Assembly (NCBI GenBank): GCA_016285355.1
Contig: JAEEQP010000076.1
Span: 1-9,876 of the forward strand
Length of the DNA: 9,876 nt
Reading direction: 5' to 3'
DNA from: Bacteroidales bacterium
Lineage (GTDB): Bacteria; Bacteroidota; Bacteroidia; Bacteroidales; F082
Positions 1 through 6,459 of this stretch are shown piece by piece (position 1 is the first letter of the stretch; the number at the start of each line of letters is the position of its first letter). The position numbers were made by a program, and so were the translations under genes. The notes under the pieces are model-generated. The model saw only the letters and a program-made list of their open reading frames with translations. It did not search any database and was not told the DNA's origin.

Positions 1-768
1 GAGCCACAGCACAAGTACACCGACATTTACAAAATCGAGGGTGATACGCTGTTAGATGGTGTGACGTACAAAGTGATGTACGCGACAAGGAACGAAAACC
101 TTACAGGTTGGAATCTCTGGGGCTTTATCAGAGAAACCGAGGACGGACAAGTCTTCTCTCGTAGACCTTCCACTTCTGATGAACAACTCCTGTATGATTT
201 CTCAATGGAAGTTGGAGATACTATTTGCATGTGTGATTATGGGTTTTATGAATGTTGTATGGTCGTTATCGAAAAGGGAGAAACCATCGTTAATGGAGAG
301 CCAAGACAACAAATTGTGTTGGAATATCCTTGGGGTAATGGCGAAGGTGAAGTATGGATTGAAGGCATAGGTAGTCTTTATGGAATCATCAATTCGGGTT
401 CGCTTTTTTTGATGGGAGGATCGACCAATCTCCTTTGCTATTATGAGGACGGTGACTTGATTTGGCAGAATACTACTCCTGGATATAATGAGTGCTATAT
501 CATCAATCCCAATGACCCACAAAGTATTGAAGAGGACGAAACATCGCTCTCCGTGTCTGTTTACCCCAATCCTTCAAAGGGAGAGGTAACAATTGAAGGC
601 GTGGAAGTTGTAGAAATCAAGGTTTACAATAGCCTTGGGCAGATGGTGAAGACCTTCCAAGGCAGCAATGAAATCAATGTCAGCGGTTTGCCAGAAGGGG
701 TCTATCTGCTGCGCATCATGGATGCGGATGGCAGAAACCATGCATTGCGGGTAGCGGTGAAGAAATAA
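1..768 (+). CDS. T9SS type A sorting domain protein (5' partial)
   Basis: Frame 1 is open from the first base to TAA at 766-768 (255 visible residues), so the gene starts upstream of the window; the GTG at 61 lies inside the frame and is not taken as the start. The C-terminus is a T9SS type A sorting domain of about 68 residues: YPNP at visible residues 188-191, then a beta-rich stretch with VYNSLGQMV, LPEGVYLLRI and a basic end (VAVKK). Known for the family: this domain directs export across the outer membrane by the type IX system and is usually cleaved by the PorU sortase with attachment to A-LPS. The part before it contains WNLWGFIRE, LLYDFSMEVGD and an acidic linker (SIEEDE), a pattern seen in many uncharacterised Bacteroidales secreted proteins. 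No catalytic motif is visible and the function is unknown. The sorting domain is a firm call; the role is not. Confidence 0.9.
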   Translation, partial: EPQHKYTDIYKIEGDTLLDGVTYKVMYATRNENLTGWNLWGFIRETEDGQVFSRRPSTSDEQLLYDFSMEVGDTICMCDYGFYECCMVVIEKGETIVNGEPRQQIVLEYPWGNGEGEVWIEGIGSLYGIINSGSLFLMGGSTNLLCYYEDGDLIWQNTTPGYNECYIINPNDPQSIEEDETSLSVSVYPNPSKGEVTIEGVEVVEIKVYNSLGQMVKTFQGSNEINVSGLPEGVYLLRIMDADGRNHALRVAVKK

Positions 769-802
769 GATCAAGTTATGAGGCTTTAGACATGACCTTT
801 CG

Positions 803-832
803 CCCCTTCGACAAGCTCAGGGCTCAGTGACC
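803..832. repeat. Short dispersed-type intergenic repeat
   Basis: The segment contains CCCTTCGACAAGCTCAGGG followed by CTCAGTGACC. It is an imperfect dyad (outer arms CCCT/AGGG). From memory, this core is a recurring intergenic repeat in many bacterial genomes, including Bacteroidota. Only one copy lies in this window, so its repeat status rests on recognition. It lies between the stop of the first gene and the promoter of the next and could fold in the transcript of the upstream gene. Confidence 0.55.
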
Positions 833-879
833 ATTAAAAGCGGTGATAAATACGTATAAGGTGGGATTGTAAAAAGTTG

Positions 880-887
880 TATCTTTG
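880..887 (+). promoter_or_regulatory. Bacteroidota -7 promoter element TATCTTTG
   Basis: TATCTTTG matches the Bacteroidota sigma-ABfr -7 consensus TAnnTTTG exactly. No clean TTTG -33 box is visible at the usual 19-21 base spacing; the nearest is a weak TTG at 867-869, which is too close. The element ends only five bases before the ATG at 893, so transcription from it would begin at or very near the start codon. Confidence 0.55.
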
Positions 888-892
888 CCGCC

Positions 893-2851
893 ATGAAACT
901 GCGTGTTTACATTGGCGTTGTCTTGATGGCTATGATGGTAGGGTGTAAGTCACCTACGACCTCACCCTGGTCTTTTTCTGTAGGGGAGGGGGAAGCCTGC
1001 CGGACGTTGGTGGAAATTGATTCGTTGATGTGGCAGCAGCCGGATAGTGCTTTGGTCATGTTGTTGGAATACCTGTCCTGTAGAGACGCAATGATTGTGT
1101 CTTCAAATGATGCAATGGACACAATGAGACGCATTCAATGCGTCTCTACAACGTTTGACAGCCATTACGCCCAATTGCTAACCTCGGAATTGCTGTTCAA
1201 GAACAATTACGCCCAAAGCAACCGCACGGAATTGTTGCAGGCCGTGGCGTATTTCGACAGCCTTGTGCGGCAGGCTCTTCCTTTGAAATGGGGGAGGGGG
1301 GATCCAAAACAAACGTCTATCCCAAACAACGACCTCTTCTTCCTCTCTGCCCGCGCCCATTACATCAATGGTGCAGGCTATTACGAATGCGATAGCCTCA
1401 TTGAGGCTTGCACCGAATACCTCAACACCTTGCGAATCATGGAAAACCACTTTGCCGAAAATGATTTGGTGGGGCATAAGGCGCAGTTTATGGCTTTGAC
1501 TTATAACCGCCTTATGGAATTGTTCTCTGCACAATTCATGCAAGAGCCAGCTATCTATTGCGGCAAGCAGGCTTTGGTTTATAATGAAATTGCGCCAACT
1601 TCGCCATACGGCAGTTCCAAAATTCTATACAGAATAGGAAAACAATATGATAAGCTAAATGTGACGGATAGTGCATCTTATTATTATGATTTGGCATTGG
1701 AATATTTGCCAGATAGAAATGCGATGATTTACAGAGATATAATAACATCACAAGCATTATTTGAATACAAAAAAGATTCCATAATCGCCTTGGACAGTGT
1801 GAGAAGCATGGCCGCACAAGCCGTTGACGAAACAGAAAAAATAGTCCGATACCTGTTCTTGGGAATCATCTATCATGATTCTGGCCAAGATGACACGGCA
1901 AAAGTCTATTTGGAGCCAGTATTTGAGAAAGACCCAAGCAGAGCGACATTAGCAGCACGAGTATTGCATGACATTGCCATAAAAGAGGGCGACACCATAA
2001 AATCCAATGCTTATGCCCAATTCCTATTAGAAGATGCATTCGTGAATGCCGAAAACCAGGCGCGGGTTTCAAAACTCAGCGACCTGTTCCAGACCTACTT
2101 GCAGGAAAAACAAGAAGCCGCTTCGCTCCGTGAGCGAAGAAAGGCCGTGAGGACGGCACTTGCCGTGGTGCTACCTCTGGTTGTGGTGCTGGCGGCTGTG
2201 ATTGTCATTCTAATACGGCGCAGAAGCAAAAAACGCATGGCAGCGCAAGAAGTCGAGGCGCAGCGGCAAATAAGCGAGGCATCGCAACGATTGAGCGAGG
2301 CGTCGCAGCGACACGATGAAGAGCAACGCGAACTGCAAACGAAGGTGGAACAGGCCGCACAGCACACAAGGGAGATATTGCAGCAGCGCGTCACGGACAT
2401 CTACCAATCCAATGGCAAGGACAGGTTACAACGCATCCTCGAAGCTGTGGACGACACCTATCCGCAAGCAATGGCAAAATTAAAGGAAGAGCATCCCGAA
2501 TTAGGCGAGGCGGAACGAAATATCCTCCTTTTGAATTTCTTCCATTTCCGCATCAAGGAGGAGGCCGACTTGCTCGGATTGAGTGAAAACACGGTGGCAA
2601 AATACCGCTCCAACCTCGGAAAAACCCTTGGAAAAGACCCGATTTCCGACCTAAACTTTAATACGATGAAAAAGACATTATTATTCGCAATAGCACTGGC
2701 GGCAGTTTGTATTATGCCGTCTTGTAAGAAAGACCCGAAACCAGGTGAAGAACCCAACGAACCAACCACCGATAGGGTCGTTTTATGCAATTATGAAGGT
2801 ATGGATGTCGTAAATTTAATTTCTATCTTGCCTGGCTTGATGAAACCTTGA
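893..2851 (+). CDS. Membrane-spanning TPR/HTH regulator with fused C-terminal tail
   Basis: The 652-residue frame reads as a one-component membrane regulator. The N-terminus is a lipoprotein-type signal (K2, R4, lipobox MVGC with C18), which supports the ATG at 893. Helical TPR-like repeats follow (about 35-410), including IDSLMWQQPDSA, ARAHYINGAGYYE and a YYYDLALEYLP repeat. A transmembrane helix covers about 422-441 and is followed by RRRSKKR (positive inside). A coiled coil lies at about 448-505. The C-terminal LuxR/GerE-like HTH has core residues about 553-575 (IKEEADLLGL then SENTVAKYR). Inferred topology is TPR in the periplasm and HTH in the cytoplasm. Oddities: a 72-bp palindromic repeat is translated within the first helical hairpin, and there is no stop after the HTH, so residues 592-652 are a lipoprotein signal peptide plus out-of-frame tail. 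The natural protein probably ends near residue 589. The ligand and target genes are unknown. Confidence 0.85.
   Translation: MKLRVYIGVVLMAMMVGCKSPTTSPWSFSVGEGEACRTLVEIDSLMWQQPDSALVMLLEYLSCRDAMIVSSNDAMDTMRRIQCVSTTFDSHYAQLLTSELLFKNNYAQSNRTELLQAVAYFDSLVRQALPLKWGRGDPKQTSIPNNDLFFLSARAHYINGAGYYECDSLIEACTEYLNTLRIMENHFAENDLVGHKAQFMALTYNRLMELFSAQFMQEPAIYCGKQALVYNEIAPTSPYGSSKILYRIGKQYDKLNVTDSASYYYDLALEYLPDRNAMIYRDIITSQALFEYKKDSIIALDSVRSMAAQAVDETEKIVRYLFLGIIYHDSGQDDTAKVYLEPVFEKDPSRATLAARVLHDIAIKEGDTIKSNAYAQFLLEDAFVNAENQARVSKLSDLFQTYLQEKQEAASLRERRKAVRTALAVVLPLVVVLAAVIVILIRRRSKKRMAAQEVEAQRQISEASQRLSEASQRHDEEQRELQTKVEQAAQHTREILQQRVTDIYQSNGKDRLQRILEAVDDTYPQAMAKLKEEHPELGEAERNILLLNFFHFRIKEEADLLGLSENTVAKYRSNLGKTLGKDPISDLNFNTMKKTLLFAIALAAVCIMPSCKKDPKPGEEPNEPTTDRVVLCNYEGMDVVNLISILPGLMKP
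1079..1150. repeat. 72-bp palindromic repeat inside coding sequence
   Basis: TGTAGAGACGCA at 1079-1090 is matched by its exact reverse complement TGCGTCTCTACA at 1139-1150. Each half also folds on itself: AGACGCAAT/ATTGTGTCT on the left (one G-T wobble) and AGACGCAT/ATGCGTCT around TCA on the right. The GTAGAGACGCA...TGCGTCTCTAC type is, from memory, a familiar dispersed intergenic repeat. Here it is 72 bp, a multiple of three and stop-free, so the regulator frame continues through it. It falls between the PDSA helix and the HYAQLL helix, where the paralog at 2886 has only a short loop. Confidence 0.75.
1274..1304. repeat. G-rich imperfect hairpin in CDS, possible decayed repeat
   Basis: CTCTTCCTTT at 1275-1284 pairs with AATGGGGGAG at 1287-1296 (nine of ten positions, two of them G-T) around a two-base loop and continues into a G run. 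It resembles the CTCCCCCTTT...GGGGGAG repeats common between Bacteroidota genes. It encodes LPLKWGRGD in a variable loop of the TPR region between FDSL and ARAHYING. Confidence 0.35.
2270..2311 (+). repeat. 21-bp tandem duplication encoding a coiled-coil heptad
   Basis: Two 21-bp units, 2270-2290 and 2291-2311, differ at only a few positions and encode ISEASQR and LSEASQR. The unit is exactly one heptad, so the duplication lengthens the cytoplasmic coiled coil between membrane helix and HTH without changing its register. Confidence 0.7.
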
Positions 2852-2889
2852 ACAAGAAAGGCGAGATTTATTATCGCGACGAAACATGA
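2666..2889 (+). pseudogene. Small lipoprotein gene, apparently frameshifted
   Basis: ATG at 2666 begins a classic lipoprotein signal: KK, then a hydrophobic LLFAIALAAVCI stretch, then lipobox MPSC with C20, followed by an acidic, Pro-rich linker (KKDPKPGEEPNE). In this frame it stops at 2851 after an unconvincing tail. From 2794 the frame starting one base earlier is open and reads KFNFYLAWLDETLNKKGEIY, ending ETGA-style at TGA 2887-2889, which overlaps the ATG of the next gene (ATGA). One missing base near 2794-2815 would join the two halves into a lipoprotein of about 75 residues, with VVKFNFYL at the junction. It is also in frame with the upstream regulator and lacks a separating stop. It could instead be a real lesion, a sequencing error, or the remnant of a longer gene. 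Function is not recognised. Confidence 0.5.
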
Positions 2890-4535
2890 AACCGACGTTC
2901 GTCATAGCATTGTTTCTGCTGTTAGCTTGTTTCGCCTGCGGCAAGAAAACCTTGCCGCCGCGCGAGGAGGACATGCTTTATCGTGTGGAATGCTTTCACC
3001 AAAGGAGACCGGACAGTGCTTTTCAAGTCCTTGACACGCTTGATATTAACGTTTTGTCCGAAAAGGAACGTGCACATTATTGCCTTCTTTTGGCACGGAC
3101 GATGGCTCATCTGTACATGGACCAAGCTGTGATAGATTCCCTTATCGACGAGGCTGAGAACTATTATTCGGGCAGCGATGAAAAGTATCACGAGGCTATG
3201 ACCTATTGGCAGAAAGGTTGGAAAGCCTCGGTGCCCAACAGAATGGATTACCGTCAAAAGGCCTTGCAAACCATCGAGCAATGCAAGCACGTGGACAAAC
3301 GTTTGGTGAAGTATTCCGAGACGCCAACCGATGAGCAGGACGTAATTGACCGCCTGAAATATGCCATCTATCAACGCTTAGGTATGTCGTATGTCGGTAG
3401 CGGATATCCTAAGGACGGCATCAAGTACCTTAAACTCTCCGAACAATATTACGATTCGGTGCAGCGCTATGAGATGCATTTGGCTTCGGCCTATATGCTT
3501 AGCCATGCTTATTCACTTATTAATGAAAACGACAGCAGTCTGCTTTATCTCAAGAGAGGCCTGCGGTCTGCCGAAGCCATGGGCAATATTGCCGAATGTG
3601 CTTATTATCATATCGGGGTTTCGGACCATTGCCTCTATCGGCACGACACGCAACAGTATGCCGACGAGGAGGAACGCCTTGAACTGCTCCACAGCTCCGT
3701 TGAGGAGTGCCGGGAAGCCCTTCGGCTGATGGACACCCTCAATGAGCGCATGGTATATGGTTATCGCATAGATTGTTGTGAGAATATGTCAAGGGCTTTC
3801 TGCCTGATGCAACAATACGACTCTTGCGTCTATTATGGCGAAATGGTGCTAAATGTTTTGGGAGAGGGAGCCTCAAAGTTTCTGCTGAAAAACCTTTACC
3901 AGTCATACAAGGCTTTGGGTAATGAGGAAAACGCTGCCCGTATTGCCGAAAGGCTGCTGGACCTGCCCGACGACAATGGCGCGGAGCAGAAAACCTTGGC
4001 CGAGGTGAAAGACAACTACGACCACCATTTAGAACTGCAACACGTGGAAAATGAGCAACTGGTGAAACGTTACCGTCTGTATCTGTGGATAGGGCTGTTG
4101 CTTGTTGTGTTGCTGACGGTGCTATGGTTCACTTTCCGCTATCGGAAAAACAAGGAGTTAGAGACTTTGCGCATGCATGAGGAAAGCCTTCGCTTGCAGT
4201 CGGACAACGAGCGGATGACGCAGGAGGCGAGCGAGAACCTGTTGCGAAGGGTGAGCTATATCTACAGAAATCACGAGGAGGATACTTACCGACACATCCT
4301 TGCCGAATTCAACTCGGTTTATCCCCAAGCCATCCGTAACCTGAAAGCCGACTATCCTGACCTGAACGACACCGAACTCGACATCTGTGTTCTTTCTTAT
4401 TTTCCTTTCCGCATGAAGGAGATTGCCGACATTCTCGACTTGCGCGAAAACACCGTATCGAAATATCGCACAAGCATCAAGAAAAAGACACAAACCGAGA
4501 CGATTGAGGGGCTTTGGGAGCCGTTTATTGACTGA
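2886..4535 (+). CDS. Membrane-spanning TPR/HTH regulator
   Basis: This 549-residue protein has the same architecture as the gene at 893. The N-terminal lipoprotein-type signal (MKPTFVIALFLLLAC) has lipobox LLAC at C15, with C18 as an alternative. TPR-like helices extend to about residue 390, including RRPDSAFQVLDTLD, LGMSYVGSGYPKDGIKYLKL and YDSCVYYGEMVL. A transmembrane helix spans about 398-417, with RYRKNK after it. A short coiled coil follows, then an HTH domain at about 455-545 (LNDTELDICVL, then FRMKEIADILDL and RENTVSKYR at about 508-528). The likely role is sensing in the periplasm and DNA binding in the cytoplasm, by analogy with LuxR/GerE-type HTHs; the ligand is unknown. The start is supported by the signal peptide and an ATGA overlap with the upstream lipoprotein frame, suggesting co-transcription. 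It ends normally (GLWEPFID), unlike its neighbour. Confidence 0.88.
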   Translation: MKPTFVIALFLLLACFACGKKTLPPREEDMLYRVECFHQRRPDSAFQVLDTLDINVLSEKERAHYCLLLARTMAHLYMDQAVIDSLIDEAENYYSGSDEKYHEAMTYWQKGWKASVPNRMDYRQKALQTIEQCKHVDKRLVKYSETPTDEQDVIDRLKYAIYQRLGMSYVGSGYPKDGIKYLKLSEQYYDSVQRYEMHLASAYMLSHAYSLINENDSSLLYLKRGLRSAEAMGNIAECAYYHIGVSDHCLYRHDTQQYADEEERLELLHSSVEECREALRLMDTLNERMVYGYRIDCCENMSRAFCLMQQYDSCVYYGEMVLNVLGEGASKFLLKNLYQSYKALGNEENAARIAERLLDLPDDNGAEQKTLAEVKDNYDHHLELQHVENEQLVKRYRLYLWIGLLLVVLLTVLWFTFRYRKNKELETLRMHEESLRLQSDNERMTQEASENLLRRVSYIYRNHEEDTYRHILAEFNSVYPQAIRNLKADYPDLNDTELDICVLSYFPFRMKEIADILDLRENTVSKYRTSIKKKTQTETIEGLWEPFID

Positions 4536-4578
4536 TTTCTCTTGGATTTTTCCTAACTTTTTTATGGACAATTTTCTT

Positions 4579-4626
4579 GCAATCCATTGATTACCAATGC
4601 TAAGTTTCAAAAATAATATGGATTGC
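4579..4626. repeat. 9-bp inverted repeat in intergenic region
   Basis: GCAATCCAT at 4579-4587 and its exact reverse complement ATGGATTGC at 4618-4626 are separated by 30 A/T-rich bases. It lies just after the second regulator and before the promoter region of the T9SS pair. It may be a transcript hairpin ending the regulator operon or a binding site; the sequence does not decide. Confidence 0.4.
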
Positions 4627-4661
4627 CTTATGGATTTGGCTTTTTTGGCGGATTTTTGCTA

Positions 4662-4669
4662 TAATTTCG
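4662..4669 (+). promoter_or_regulatory. Possible -7 element TAATTTCG for the T9SS pair
   Basis: TAATTTCG differs from the Bacteroidota TAnnTTTG consensus at one position. TTTG boxes upstream at 4635-4638 and 4644-4647 are at non-ideal spacing (23 and 14 bases). If used, the leader would be about 100 bases and would include the palindromic repeat at 4672-4744. Confidence 0.25.
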
Positions 4670-4671
4670 CA

Positions 4672-4744
4672 TGTCATTGCGAGCGAAGCGCGGCAATACA
4701 GAAAACGAGTGCTTGTCTGGACTGCTTCGTTCCTCGCAGTGACG
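4672..4744. repeat. 73-bp palindromic dispersed-type repeat
   Basis: The left arm (TGTCATTGCGAGCGAAGCG...GGCAATACAG, 4672-4701) pairs imperfectly with the right arm (CTGGACTGCTTCGTTCCTCGCAGTGACG region, 4717-4744) around a short A/G-rich centre. The TCATTGCGAG...CTCGCAATGACG pattern is, from memory, a widely scattered non-coding repeat in many bacterial genomes including Bacteroidota. There is a single copy here. It sits immediately upstream of the first T9SS paralog, so it would form a long hairpin in any transcript started upstream of it. Confidence 0.65.
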
Positions 4745-4772
4745 CAAAGCGATAACTTAAAACTTTAGTATT

Positions 4773-6455
4773 ATGAACGCAAAAGTCAAAACCATGATGG
4801 GTCTGGCCATGACCCTGTTCTTTGGAGCGAAGGCCGTTGCGCAAGAATGGGAATATACCATTCCTTATCAGTCATCTGATTCTACAATGACCCGCCAGTA
4901 TTGCGCTTACGAGATGTCGGACGGACGCGTCATCGTCAGCGCAAACTTCCTTTACAACGACCACACCGGCCATCTTTTCTATCCGCCACACAACGCTTTA
5001 GTGGCTTTGTCGCCCGAGGGTGAGGAACTGGCGCGACAAAAGTATTTCAGAGAGGGCTATTGGGGCTCGTCCTACAACCCTTATGTATTTGAAAACGAGA
5101 GCGGTGAAGTGTTCATGCTGACCACCTATGCTCCCGACCACAACACCGCCTACTTCAATTATTTCCTGAACTATGACAATCCGCCGACGGACGCCATTCT
5201 TGGTCTGTACAAGCTTGATAACCAGTTGCAAGTTGTGGAGAGTTACGAGTACAGTTTCCCCATTGACACGGCCCAAAGTACAGATGCGTCTTATGTTTGC
5301 GAGTCGAGCGGCGGCCTCCATCTCCATTCAGCCATTCTTGACGGAGGTTGCATGGTGGGAGCCTACACAAAAAACGTCAGCAAGGACAATGACAGCATCC
5401 ACGGCTATGATTCGCTGTTCTTCTTCAGGATGAACTTCGAGGGTGAGTTACTGGCCAATGTCGGCTATCAGTTGAATGCTTCGGGTGTCGAGTGGCAGAT
5501 GGCGTTTTGGCGCGAGCAGTTAGTAAGCACTGATTACGGCTACATCTATTATAATTACCTTCCCAATGTTCCCCCCGCGCCTATAGACTTGGACAAGCCT
5601 AATGACTATGCGGGAACGGTCGCCTATTTGGACAAGGACTTCAACTTGTTGGGAACGAGGAAACTTGTGCATCCCGGAGGAAACTATCATGGTTGGTCTG
5701 GGCCGTTCCATTTTATGGATTTGTCCGTCATGCGAAGCAATCATAACACCACTTATTTGGCCACACGGTCAAATAGGAATTATGACCCCAATTATGACGA
5801 TTGCTATCTATATGAGTTTGACGACGACATTGATGGGGTAGAGGATATAGTGCCCATTATCCATGACACAGAAAGAGGAATCAGGAATTTCGACTTTGTG
5901 GCTGAATGTCGGGCCGTGGAAGTTGGCGACGACAATTCGATTTATTTTTGCTATACGTTGAATGTGGGTATGTGGTTCGACGATTCATGGGTAGTCATTG
6001 AAAAGCTTGATGAGGATTTCAATACCATACAAGAGGTGTATTATGGCACCGACTCAGACCTTCACAATTATTGCGCTGAAAGCATTATGTTAGCCAAAGA
6101 CGGCGGAATTTTCATGACATTGTATTACAGGCGACTTGACTACATGAGCCATTGGGGTTCCACGACAATGAAATTCCCCGAAGATGCCTTTGTAGGCATC
6201 GAAGAAGCCCACGAGAACGGCCTGAAGGTGGCGGTGGCTTATCCTAATCCGGGGAAGGATGTGCTGAACATCAGGACAGGATTGAAAGATGCGCGGGTGG
6301 AAATCTATGATATAAGTGGAAAACTGATTTACAATCAAGAGATTACAGGAAGCATCACTTCGATAAATGCTGAAAGCTGGCCTTCGGGGATTTATGTTTG
6401 GAAAGTCATCGCAAATGATAAGGAAGCCGAAAGTGGAAAATGGATAAAACAATGA
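4773..6455 (+). CDS. T9SS type A sorting domain protein, tandem paralog 1
   Basis: This is a 560-residue secreted protein. The signal peptide is residues 1-23 (AKAVA, then Q24), fitting the Bacteroidota preference for Gln after signal peptidase cleavage. The body (about 25-480) is rich in Tyr, Asp and Asn and contains repeated strand-turn-strand units such as MSDGRVIVSA, ENESGEVFMLTT, GDDNSIYFCYTL and LAKDGGIFMTLYY, which suggest a beta-propeller-like fold; no catalytic motif was recognised. The T9SS type A sorting domain covers about 490-560 (YPNPGKDVLNI, VEIYDISGKLIY, WPSGIYVWKV, ending KWIKQ), so it is probably exported to the cell surface or medium. It is four bases from, and strongly similar along its full length to, the next gene. 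The ATG at 4773 is fixed by the signal peptide. Biological role unknown. Confidence 0.9.
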   Translation: MNAKVKTMMGLAMTLFFGAKAVAQEWEYTIPYQSSDSTMTRQYCAYEMSDGRVIVSANFLYNDHTGHLFYPPHNALVALSPEGEELARQKYFREGYWGSSYNPYVFENESGEVFMLTTYAPDHNTAYFNYFLNYDNPPTDAILGLYKLDNQLQVVESYEYSFPIDTAQSTDASYVCESSGGLHLHSAILDGGCMVGAYTKNVSKDNDSIHGYDSLFFFRMNFEGELLANVGYQLNASGVEWQMAFWREQLVSTDYGYIYYNYLPNVPPAPIDLDKPNDYAGTVAYLDKDFNLLGTRKLVHPGGNYHGWSGPFHFMDLSVMRSNHNTTYLATRSNRNYDPNYDDCYLYEFDDDIDGVEDIVPIIHDTERGIRNFDFVAECRAVEVGDDNSIYFCYTLNVGMWFDDSWVVIEKLDEDFNTIQEVYYGTDSDLHNYCAESIMLAKDGGIFMTLYYRRLDYMSHWGSTTMKFPEDAFVGIEEAHENGLKVAVAYPNPGKDVLNIRTGLKDARVEIYDISGKLIYNQEITGSITSINAESWPSGIYVWKVIANDKEAESGKWIKQ

Positions 6456-6459
6456 TACT

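Noticed and set aside
61..768. GTG at 61 as the real start of the first gene
   Set aside because: The frame is open to base 1 with protein-like sequence (YTDIYKIEGDTLLDG), and there is no signal peptide after 61, so the gene is simply cut by the window edge.
3391..3729. 112-codon + strand frame inside the second regulator
   Set aside because: It lies wholly within the 2886-4535 gene in another frame, with no domain-like sequence; an overlap artefact.
893..4535. Hybrid two-component system or SusR-type regulator
   Set aside because: No histidine kinase, receiver or beta-propeller sensor motifs are seen; the proteins are TPR plus transmembrane helix plus HTH only.
4158..4610. 150-codon - strand frame over the end of the second regulator
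   Set aside because: It is antisense to the conserved HTH region and its product has no recognisable feature; a shadow of the real gene.
4672..4744. tRNA or small structured RNA gene
   Set aside because: The fold is a single long imperfect palindrome with no cloverleaf, T-loop or CCA; it fits a dispersed repeat better.
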